Positions 55,886-62,771 of a DNA stretch of 64,000 bases are shown one piece after another (the stretch's first letter is position 1; the number at the start of each line of letters is the position of its first letter). Where the stretch lies: the NCBI GenBank assembly GCA_038231215.1, contig JBBRLS010000015.1, forward strand, positions 19,098-83,097, in the 5' to 3' direction. The position numbers were made by a program, and so were the translations under genes. Origin of the DNA: Schlegelella_A sp038231215 (lineage in GTDB: Bacteria; Pseudomonadota; Gammaproteobacteria; Burkholderiales; Burkholderiaceae_C). A model generated the notes under the pieces. The model was not told the DNA's origin. It did not search any database and saw only the letters and a list, made by a program, of their open reading frames with translations.

Positions 55886-56254
55886 CGCCGTCGGCGCGGC
55901 CCTCCCCGAACGAACGTCGTCGAACTCGCGCCTACGGGAGCTTCCTGGCGTACGCGTCGAGGTCGTCCTGCAACTTTCGCGCAGAACCACATCGCGCCGA
56001 GAGTCGGTGCCGAACGGGAAGGTGCGAGCGTCGGCCACGCCCTATTTGCGTCCTTCGCAAAGCTGCGATCATCGACTCGGAGACGGCGCCGAAGCGCCAA
56101 AGAGTTTCTCGCAATCGTCGAGACGAAGAAGACCGGGTTGCCGTTCCCGGCCCTGTTCATCGATAGACTGGTCAAGCCACCTCATCGACATCACGTCAGG
56201 CAACACGCAAGCGACTGTGGCCACGCGCGGCCCATCTTGTCTCAGGAGAGCTCT
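55886..56254. other. Intergenic region, no convincing gene
   Basis: Some 370 bases with less regular codon periodicity than the surroundings. A minus-strand frame ending ARKLQDDLDAYARKLP (stop near 55932) looks like the tail of a decayed gene, but no start or family can be assigned. Near 56195 the motif GTCAGGC could be an old recombination core site bordering the cassette region that follows. Confidence 0.4.
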
Positions 56255-56695
56255 GTGAGCGACGTCGAAAAGGAGGTTCACCGGGTCGTTGAGTCTTACA
56301 AGGCGGCGGTTCTCGCAGCCGATGCCGAGGCGTTCATGCGTCTTTATCACCCAGCAGTTCGAGTCTTCGACACCTGGGGCGTTTGGCTGTACGAGGGAGC
56401 GCCGGCGTGGCAGCGCGCGGTCGAAGGTTGGTTCACCTCCTTGGGGAGTGAAAGAGTCCGAGCGAGCTTTTCCGAGGTGCAGGTTGTGGCTGGGCAGCCC
56501 GTGGCTGTGCTCAGTGCCATCGTCACCTACGCCGCGGAGTCCGCGCAGGGTGAGCCACTTCGCTCAATGCAGAACCGAATCACGTGGGTGTTTCGCGAGG
56601 CGGGGCACGTCCTTCGCATCGTGCACGAACACACCTCCGCACCGGTAGGCTTCGAAGACTCCAAGGCCATCCTTGCACGTGCCCCGGCACGCTGA
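56255..56695 (+). CDS. NTF2-like (SnoaL/DUF4440-type) protein, probable gene cassette
   Basis: A 146-residue protein of the NTF2-like fold: an N-terminal helix (EVHRVVESYKAAVLAADAEA), FMRLYHPAVRVFDTWGVWLY, then the curved sheet SFSEVQVVAGQPVAVLSAIV and a final strand MQNRITWVFREAGHVLRIVH. The GTG start has AGGAGAGCT seven bases upstream. Members bind small ligands or act as isomerases; the substrate is unknown. Codon use is less GC-biased than in the neighbours, and an attC-like site lies 38 bases after the stop, so this looks like an integron cassette gene. Confidence 0.85.
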   Translation: MSDVEKEVHRVVESYKAAVLAADAEAFMRLYHPAVRVFDTWGVWLYEGAPAWQRAVEGWFTSLGSERVRASFSEVQVVAGQPVAVLSAIVTYAAESAQGEPLRSMQNRITWVFREAGHVLRIVHEHTSAPVGFEDSKAILARAPAR

Positions 56696-56733
56696 TTCGC
56701 GAGTGCGCGTGGCGCCTTGACATTCAAGACAGT

Positions 56734-56810
56734 TGCTAACCCTTCCATCGAGGCGACGTCCCAAAGCCGGCCTCGCGCGCTTGGACCGCGTCTCGTTTCA
56801 AACGTTAGGC
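56734..56810 (+). other. Integron attC recombination site
   Basis: A 77-base imperfect palindrome with attC architecture. It starts with TGCTAAC and ends with the core site GTTAGGC, which fits the consensus GTTRRRY exactly. Inside, GAGGCGACGTCCCAA (56750-56764) pairs, with the usual few mismatches, with TTGGACCGCGTCTC (56781-56794), leaving unpaired spacers CCTTCCATC and GTTTCAAAC and a variable terminal loop. Such sites are folded as single strands and cut by the integron integrase. No integrase gene is in the window. Confidence 0.8.
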
Positions 56811-56813
56811 GTC

Positions 56814-57330
56814 ATGGCAACAGAGGTCGACTCACTCAGGGCTTCCGTTCGCGCCGCAGTCGCCTTGTTCGCCCGACCCCAGCGGCTTACGGTCCCGACG
56901 ATCGCGCTCTTCGCGATCATCCCGATCTACCTCGTGATCGGCTCGCACGTTTCTCACCAGACGCTGCATTAACCCCTGCTCGGACTCGACCGCTGGTTCC
57001 CGCTCGAGCCCGCGTGGTCGATGGTCTATCTCTCGCTTTTCCTGGCTGCACTCCTGCCTGTGTTCGTGGTTCATCAACAGGAGCTGATCCACCGAGTCGT
57101 CCTGTGTTCGCGTTCGCCGTCTTCCTGGTCTACCCAACCGCTGCTCCGGAACATGCCAAGGTGACGGGGGAAGGATGGCGTAGGGCTTGCCGTTCCTTGG
57201 CGGCTATCCCCGCCACGCCACGCCCGAATCCGAGCGTCGCCTCGCGCCTTTGCTCTCGCTAGGCGCCTTCGGGCTATACGGACTCGTCGTCGTCGGGCTC
57301 TGGCTGCTGTACGCGCTCACCCGCGGATAG
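56814..57330 (+). pseudogene. Decayed PAP2-family phosphatase gene in a cassette
   Basis: Starting with ATG three bases after the attC core, the frame reads MATEVDSLRASVRAAVALFA, then a membrane helix (TVPTIALFAIIPIYLVIG) and stops at TAA 56970. Translation beyond the stop keeps matching a membrane phosphatase (LDRWFPLEPAWSMVYLSLFL, LPVFVVHQQELIHRVV), a frame change near 57100 gives FAFAVFLVYPTAAPEHAKVT, and a further shift near 57180 leads to the last helix LGAFGLYGLVVVGLWLLYAL ending TAG 57330. The central part with the catalytic PSxH and HxxxD motifs of PAP2 phosphatases is missing. The family call is from memory of related sequences. Confidence 0.75.
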
Positions 57331-57397
57331 GATTGCGAATCTGTCGGCCGGACCAGTTTGGAAGATGCCTCAATCGCCGAGTGCGTTGACCATGACG

Positions 57398-57456
57398 GCT
57401 GACCCCTCGCTCAAGCGGAGCGCCAACGGCAGGTCGCCGGGCCCGCGCGGCGCGAC
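57398..57456 (+). other. Truncated attC-like half site
   Basis: GGCTGACCCCTCGCTCAAGC followed by GGAGCGCCAACGGCAGG is the form of a left attC half in environmental cassettes. The matching right half and the GTTRRRY core are absent: the sequence runs straight into the 3' end of the tRNA-Gly gene. It would mark the end of the PAP2 cassette, cut off by a deletion. Confidence 0.4.
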
Positions 57457-57457
57457 T

Positions 57458-57531
57458 TGGAGCGGGTGAGGGGAATCGAACCCCTGTATGAAGCTTGGGA
57501 AGCTGCCGTTCTACCATTGAACTACACCCGC
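57458..57531 (-). tRNA. tRNA-Gly (anticodon CCC)
   Basis: A 74-base cloverleaf with encoded CCA: acceptor GCGGGTG/CACCCGC, D arm GTTCAATGGTAGAAC, anticodon loop TTCCCAA (anticodon CCC), and T arm AGGGGTTCGATTCCCCT. It closely matches E. coli glyU. The anticodon stem is GCAGC/GCTTC, giving a C28-U42 mismatch where a G would pair, so this copy carries a small defect or a sequence change. Confidence 0.93.
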
Positions 57532-57577
57532 AATGCAGACTGTAGTTTAACTCGCCATGTCGCCTCGACAGGCCAGA

Positions 57578-59053
57578 TCACCCGTTCTTCGCCAGCCATT
57601 CGATGAACACGTCCATCGCGGCGCGGCCACGCTCTGCGGCAGTGTTGTTGACCATCACGGCCACCGCATACATCTTGCCGCTGGCCGCGAGCACATAGCC
57701 GGCCAGCGCGCGCGTGTCGTTCAGCGTGCCGGTTTTCAGGTAGGCATGGCCCATCGCCTTGCCGCCTTGCAGCCGGTGTGCCAGGGTGCCGTCGACACCG
57801 GCGATCGGCAGCGATTCGAAGAAGGCCTGAGCCTGCTCGGCGCGCCAGGCCTTGCGCAGCAACTGCACCATCGCGCGGGGCTTCGCGCGCTCGCTGTGCG
57901 ACAGGCCCGAGCCGTTCTCGACCTCCACATCGCCGTCGGCCAGACCCTGGTCACGCAACCACATGCCGACGGTCTTCTGCGCCCCGGCCAACGTGGCGGG
58001 CCGGCCCGGAAAACCGGGCGACAGCGACAGCATCAGGTTGCGCGCGGCCACGTTGTCGCTGGCCTTGTTCATGTCGCGCACCATCTCGGGCAGGGGCTTG
58101 GAGCGGTGGAACGACAGCGGCTGCAACGGCTCGCCGTCAGGGCCGGCCGGGATCGGGCTGACGCCTGGCACCACATCGGCCGCAACCACGCGCCCGCGCA
58201 GCACGCCGCCCGCCGCTGCCCACATGGCAGGCAGGGCGCGCGCCGCGTAGCCGCTCTCGGCGGGCGGCACGAAGCTGATCGTGCGACTGCCGCAGCCTGC
58301 GCTCCAACTGCCGCGCACCACCACCGTGGCCTGGCCGTCGCGGCCCGCCACCCAACGGGCTGTGGCCTCGCAGCCGCCGCCCATCGTCACCTGGTTGTCG
58401 AGCCGCACGTCGCTGAGCGCAGGTTTCAGCGCGATGGCGGCACGCTTGCCGCGCGTGGGTTCGACGGCTACGCCGAGCAACCCTTCGTCGAGCGTCAGCG
58501 CAGCCGGCCACACATGGCGCGGCTGGTCGGCGGATTGCGGCGGCGTGTGGGCGTGGTCGGCGCTGCTGAGCTGGAACGCAAAGCGGTCGAGCACGATGTC
58601 ACCGTCGATCTCGCGCAGACCCTGCTCGCGTATGCGCCCGAACCAGGCCTGCAGTTCCGCCGACGTGAGCTGCGCGTTGCCGCCGCCGACGATCAGCAGG
58701 TCACCCACCAGCTTGCCGTCCGCCAGCGTGCCGAGCGCGAAGGCCGAGGTGCGCCAGCGGTAGAACGGCCCGAGCAAGTCGAGCGCCGCGAGCGAGGTGA
58801 CGACCTTGGTGGTCGAAGCCATCGAGTACGGCCGTTCCTCGTTCAGCGCCACCAGCGTGCGCTCGCCGATCACTTCCTGCGCGTACATGCCGAAGCTCGA
58901 GGGCGGCAGGCCGCTGGCGAGGATCGCGTTCACCACCGGTGCAGGCAGGAGCACGCCCTGGCGCGACGGTTCGGCGGGACGCGCCGCCCAGGCGGGAGCA
59001 CCCAGCGCGGCGCCGGCGAACACCGCCCATACGACGAGGGGAATCATGCGCAT
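57578..59053 (-). CDS. dacB: D-alanyl-D-alanine carboxypeptidase/endopeptidase (PBP4, DacB)
   Basis: A 491-residue periplasmic penicillin-binding protein that trims and cleaves peptidoglycan cross-links. After a signal peptide (about 1-23) come the active-site motifs SMASTTK (Ser nucleophile and Lys), SDN in MNKASDNVAARNLML and KTGT in AYLKTGTLNDTRALAG, with the large domain II/III insert of the PBP4 class between the first two. The start may also be the ATG two codons later. It is followed by the tRNA-Gly gene on the same strand. Confidence 0.94.
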   Translation of the reverse strand: MRMIPLVVWAVFAGAALGAPAWAARPAEPSRQGVLLPAPVVNAILASGLPPSSFGMYAQEVIGERTLVALNEERPYSMASTTKVVTSLAALDLLGPFYRWRTSAFALGTLADGKLVGDLLIVGGGNAQLTSAELQAWFGRIREQGLREIDGDIVLDRFAFQLSSADHAHTPPQSADQPRHVWPAALTLDEGLLGVAVEPTRGKRAAIALKPALSDVRLDNQVTMGGGCEATARWVAGRDGQATVVVRGSWSAGCGSRTISFVPPAESGYAARALPAMWAAAGGVLRGRVVAADVVPGVSPIPAGPDGEPLQPLSFHRSKPLPEMVRDMNKASDNVAARNLMLSLSPGFPGRPATLAGAQKTVGMWLRDQGLADGDVEVENGSGLSHSERAKPRAMVQLLRKAWRAEQAQAFFESLPIAGVDGTLAHRLQGGKAMGHAYLKTGTLNDTRALAGYVLAASGKMYAVAVMVNNTAAERGRAAMDVFIEWLAKNG

Positions 59054-59191
59054 CGTGCAAGGCTAGCAGCGCCCAGCCCCGCGCGACACCCCACGCTTGC
59101 GGGTTCGAGCCCCATCAAACCCTGCGCGCTTCAGCCCTCCACAATGCGGGGCGCCAACCCGTATCGATCCAGACCACTGACCCCACCGTTG

Positions 59192-59932
59192 ATGACCGAC
59201 CCGACCCTTCCCCCCGAGGCCGACGCCGCCGACGCACTTGACGCACCTGACGCCGCCGGCCACCCGCGCCGCAGCATCCGCAGCTTCGTCGTGCGTGCCG
59301 GCCGCATGGGCCCGGGCCAGACCCGCGCGCTCGCGGACCTGGGACCGCGCTTCTTGCTGCCGTATGCGCCTGCGCCGCTGGACTTCAAGGCCTGCTTCGG
59401 CCGCGAGGCACCCTGCGTGTTCGAAATCGGCTTCGGCATGGGTGACGCCACCGCCACCATCGCCCAGGCAATGCCGGGCACCGACTTCATCGGCGTGGAG
59501 GTGCACACGCCCGGCGTCGGTGCGCTGCTGAAGCAGATCGGCGAGCGCGGCCTGACGAACCTGCGCTTGCTGCAGCACGACGCGGTCGATGTGCTGGAGC
59601 AGATGATTCCGGCCCAGTCGCTGGCCGGCGTGCATGTGTTCTTCCCCGACCCGTGGCACAAGCTCAAGCACAACAAGCGGCGCCTGATCCAGCCCGCCTT
59701 CGTGCACCTGCTGGTGAGCCGCCTGGCCCCGGGTGGCTACCTGCATTGCGCGACCGACTGGCAGCCCTATGCGGAGCAGATGCTGGCGGTGCTGGCGGCT
59801 GAACCGGGCCTGCAGAACAGCGCCGAGGGCTACGCACCCAAACCGGGCTACCGGCCGTTGACGAAGTTCGAGAACCGCGGCCTCAAGCTCGGCCACGGCG
59901 TGTGGGATCTGGTGTTCAGTCGGCCCAGGTGA
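59192..59932 (+). CDS. trmB: tRNA (guanine-N7)-methyltransferase (TrmB)
   Basis: A 246-residue enzyme that methylates G46 of tRNA. It shows IRSFVVRAGRMGPGQTRALA, the SAM motif VFEIGFGMGDATATIAQ, FIGVEVHTPGVGALLKQIGE, the catalytic HVFFPDPWHKLKHNKRRLIQ and the C-terminal TKFENRGLKLGHGVWDL. The acidic Asp/Ala-rich N-terminal ~25 residues are variable in the family. It overlaps the convergent uppP gene by 17 bases. Confidence 0.94.
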   Translation: MTDPTLPPEADAADALDAPDAAGHPRRSIRSFVVRAGRMGPGQTRALADLGPRFLLPYAPAPLDFKACFGREAPCVFEIGFGMGDATATIAQAMPGTDFIGVEVHTPGVGALLKQIGERGLTNLRLLQHDAVDVLEQMIPAQSLAGVHVFFPDPWHKLKHNKRRLIQPAFVHLLVSRLAPGGYLHCATDWQPYAEQMLAVLAAEPGLQNSAEGYAPKPGYRPLTKFENRGLKLGHGVWDLVFSRPR

Positions 59933-60764
59933 CGAGGCCGGTGAATGCGGTAATCAGCACCACGATGCCGAACACGATCCGGTACCACGCAAACGGCACG
60001 AAGGTGTGGGTCGAGATGTACTTCAGCAGCCAGCGCACGCAGAACCACGCTGCGACGAAGCTGACGAAGAAGCCGACCGCGAACAGCGGCAGGTCGGCCA
60101 TCGACAGCAGCGCCCGCTCCTTCCACAGGCTGTAGCCACCGGCGGCGATCAGCGTCGGGATCGCCAGAAAGAAGCTGAAATCGGTCGCCGCCTTCCGCGA
60201 CAGGCCGAGCAGCATGCCGCCGATGATGGTCGAGCCCGAACGACTGGTTCCGGGGATCATGCCCAGACATTGCACGAAGCCGACCTTCAGCGCGTCCAGC
60301 GGCGTCATCTCGTCGACATCGTGAATGCGCGCCGGCTTCGGGTTTGCGCGCTTCTCGACCCACAGAATGATCAGCCCGCCGACGATGAACGCCGCCGCGA
60401 CGACCGGCCCGTTGAACAGGTACTTCTTGATGCTCTTGTAGACGAAGAAGCCGATCACCGCCGCCGGCAGGAAGCCGACCGCGACGTTGAGCACGAAGCG
60501 CCGCGCGCGTTCGCTGCTGCCCAGGCCCATCACCGCGCCCGACAGGCGCTGCCAGTAGACGATGATCACCGCGAGGATGGCGCCGGTCTGGATCGCGATG
60601 TCGAACACCTTCGACTTGTCGTCGGTCATGCCGAGCAGCGTGCCGGTCAGAATCAGGTGGCCGGTACTGGAGACGGGCAGGAATTCCGTCAGGCCTTCGA
60701 CGACGCCCATGATCGCGGCCTTGACGAGAAGAATGGGGTCCAAGAGTTGCTCCGCCAGTGGCAA
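59916..60764 (-). CDS. uppP: Undecaprenyl-diphosphatase (UppP/BacA)
   Basis: A 282-residue integral membrane enzyme that recycles the undecaprenyl carrier used for peptidoglycan. Both catalytic signatures are present: EGLTEFLPVSSTGHLIL and GMIPGTSRSGSTIIGGMLLG, with the expected helices. Overexpression of this family gives bacitracin resistance. The gene is separated from the divergent tetR by 110 bases that hold a palindromic operator. Confidence 0.95.
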   Translation of the reverse strand: MPLAEQLLDPILLVKAAIMGVVEGLTEFLPVSSTGHLILTGTLLGMTDDKSKVFDIAIQTGAILAVIIVYWQRLSGAVMGLGSSERARRFVLNVAVGFLPAAVIGFFVYKSIKKYLFNGPVVAAAFIVGGLIILWVEKRANPKPARIHDVDEMTPLDALKVGFVQCLGMIPGTSRSGSTIIGGMLLGLSRKAATDFSFFLAIPTLIAAGGYSLWKERALLSMADLPLFAVGFFVSFVAAWFCVRWLLKYISTHTFVPFAWYRIVFGIVVLITAFTGLVTWAD

Positions 60765-60855
60765 AAGGGGGCGATTTTAGCGGGCTGCTCACTGCGGCGG
60801 TCCGGCGCTTTCGCTTCGCCGCTCGCCTTGACCCTCGCCGCCGTGCCCGCTACAT

Positions 60856-60875
60856 TACTGACCCACCAGTCAGTA
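60856..60875. promoter_or_regulatory. TetR operator palindrome on the tetR start codon
   Basis: A perfect inverted repeat TACTGAC-6-GTCAGTA. The last base is the A of the tetR ATG. The arms and position suggest binding by the TetR protein encoded next, giving autorepression of the tetR-RND operon and perhaps blocking ribosome access as well. Confidence 0.75.
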
Positions 60876-61603
60876 TGAAATCTGTTCCTCATTTTCCCGG
60901 CACGGCGCCGGCCCGCCGTGCCACCCCGACCAAACCCCTGCATGCGCGACTGCGCCGCAAGGAGGCGCGGCCTCTGGAACTGCTCGATGCTGCGCTGAGC
61001 CTGTTCGTGGAGCACGGCTTTGCAGCCACCCGGATCGAAGACGTGGCCGCGCTGGCCGGCGTCTCGAAGGGCACGCTGTACCTGTACTACCCGAGCAAGG
61101 AAGAGTTGCTGAAGGAGGTGATCCGCCACAAGGTGGTGAACCAGATCGCCGAGGGCATGGATGTCATCCGCGAGTTCGAGGGCAGCTCCGCTGAACTGTT
61201 CGCGGTGATGATTCGCCTGTGGTGGGAGCGCATCGGCGAGACCCCGGCCGGCGGCATCATCAAGCTGATGATGAGCGAGGTGCGCAACTTCCCCGAGATC
61301 GCGCAGTTCTATGTCGACGAGGTCATCGCCCCATCGAACCAGATGATGGCGCAGATGGTTCAGCGCGGCGTGGCCAGCGGCGAGTTCCGCAACATCGACG
61401 TGCAAAAAGTCGTGAGCGCGCTGGTCGGCCCGCTCGTCTTCCTGGCCCTGAACAAACACTCGCTCGGCGCCTGCTCGGCGGGCCACCTGCTTGATGCGAA
61501 GGCCGTGATCGAGGCGCAGATCGATCTGGCACTGAACGGCCTGCTGGCACCCCGACCGGGCGGTCACACCAATACACCCAAGACACCCAAAGGAACGCCA
61601 TGA
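60875..61603 (+). CDS. TetR/AcrR-family transcriptional regulator of an RND operon
   Basis: A 242-residue repressor. The helix-turn-helix is LLDAALSLFVEHGFAATRIE, DVAALAGVSKGTLYLYYPSKEELLKEVI; the rest is a helical ligand-binding domain. The start ATG at 60875 forms the end of a palindromic operator. The stop overlaps the start of the RND adaptor by ATGA, so it controls its own operon, probably derepressed by pump substrates. Confidence 0.93.
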   Translation: MKSVPHFPGTAPARRATPTKPLHARLRRKEARPLELLDAALSLFVEHGFAATRIEDVAALAGVSKGTLYLYYPSKEELLKEVIRHKVVNQIAEGMDVIREFEGSSAELFAVMIRLWWERIGETPAGGIIKLMMSEVRNFPEIAQFYVDEVIAPSNQMMAQMVQRGVASGEFRNIDVQKVVSALVGPLVFLALNKHSLGACSAGHLLDAKAVIEAQIDLALNGLLAPRPGGHTNTPKTPKGTP

Positions 61604-62769
61604 AGCGCTGGTTGAAGTGGATCGTGATCGTGATCGTGCTGGCCGGCCTCGGCGCGTTCGCGTTGCGCAGCGTGAAGGCCCGCCGGGTCGCCACAGCGGC
61701 GGCCGCCGCCCCGGCCTCGGCACCGGCCGCGCTGGAACTCGGCGCCGCCGATGTCATCACCGCCCGCACCGCGGAACTCAGCCGCACCCTGCCCTTGTCG
61801 GGCGGCTTGAAGGCGGTGAACAGTGCCGTCGTGAAGGCGCGCGTGGCGGCCGAGGTGAAGTCGCTCACGGTGCGTGAGGGCGATGTCGTGAAGGCCGGCC
61901 AGGTGATCGGCAAACTCGACGCGACCGAATTCGAATTGCGTGTGCGCCAGGCCGAGCAGACCGCCACGTCGGCCCGCACCCAGCTCGACATCGCCAAGCG
62001 AACCCTCGAAAACAACCGCGCCCTGGTGGCTCAGGGTTTCATCTCGCCCACCGGCCTGGAAACATCTGTATCGACCGAGGCCGGCGCGCAAGCCGCCTAC
62101 CAGGCCGCCGTGGCGGCCACCGAACTGGCTCGCAAGTCGCGCGCCGATGCGCTGCTGGTCGCGCCCATCAGCGGCATCGTCGCGCAGCGGCTGGTGCAGC
62201 CCGGTGAACGTGTGCCTGTCGATGCCCGGCTGGTCGAGATCGTCGATCTGAGCCGGCTCGAACTCGAAGCCGCCGTGGCACCGGAAGATGTCGGCGGCGT
62301 GCAGGTCGGGCAGACGGCGCGCCTTACCATCGACGGCCTCGCCGAGCCGGCGCGCGCCACGGTGGTTCGCATCAACCCGAGCACCCAGGTCGGCACGCGT
62401 GCGGTGATGGTCTACCTCGCGTTGCAGCCGCAGCCCGGTCTGCGCCAGGGCCTGTTCGGGCGCGGCAGCATCGAACTGCAGCGCAAGACGACGCTGGTGG
62501 TGCCAATGTCGGCGGTGCGCGTCGACCAGGCCCAGCCCTATGTGCTGGCGGTGACGGGTGGCAAGGTCGAGCGGCGCGCAGTCACGCTCGGCGCCCGCGG
62601 CGATGCGGTGATCGACGCCAGCCTCGACAGCGCTGTCGAGGTCACCAGCGGCATCGCCGAAGGCACCTTGCTGCTGCGCGGCACGGTGGGCGCCTTGCGC
62701 GATGGCGCGGCCGTGAAAGTGACCGCCCAGGCCGAGGCGCCTGCGGCTCAGGCCTCCGCGGCGCGCTGA
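61600..62769 (+). CDS. Efflux RND transporter periplasmic adaptor subunit
   Basis: A 389-residue membrane-fusion protein with an N-terminal anchor (WLKWIVIVIVLAGLGAFAL), first lipoyl half (KARVAAEVKSLTVREGDVVK), short alpha hairpin (about 110-175), second lipoyl half (LLVAPISGIVAQRLVQPGER) and beta-barrel region. It has an Ala-rich C-terminal tail. ATGA overlap with tetR and two bases before the permease ATG indicate a single operon. Confidence 0.93.
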   Translation: MKRWLKWIVIVIVLAGLGAFALRSVKARRVATAAAAAPASAPAALELGAADVITARTAELSRTLPLSGGLKAVNSAVVKARVAAEVKSLTVREGDVVKAGQVIGKLDATEFELRVRQAEQTATSARTQLDIAKRTLENNRALVAQGFISPTGLETSVSTEAGAQAAYQAAVAATELARKSRADALLVAPISGIVAQRLVQPGERVPVDARLVEIVDLSRLELEAAVAPEDVGGVQVGQTARLTIDGLAEPARATVVRINPSTQVGTRAVMVYLALQPQPGLRQGLFGRGSIELQRKTTLVVPMSAVRVDQAQPYVLAVTGGKVERRAVTLGARGDAVIDASLDSAVEVTSGIAEGTLLLRGTVGALRDGAAVKVTAQAEAPAAQASAAR

Positions 62770-62771
62770 CC

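Noticed and set aside
55932..56114. Small minus-strand frame ending ARKLQDDLDAYARKLP
   Set aside because: The end looks protein-like, but there is no ribosome site, no coherent upstream part and no family.
56195..56201. GTCAGGC as an upstream recombination site for the NTF2-like cassette
   Set aside because: It deviates from GTTRRRY and no palindromic partner could be found upstream.
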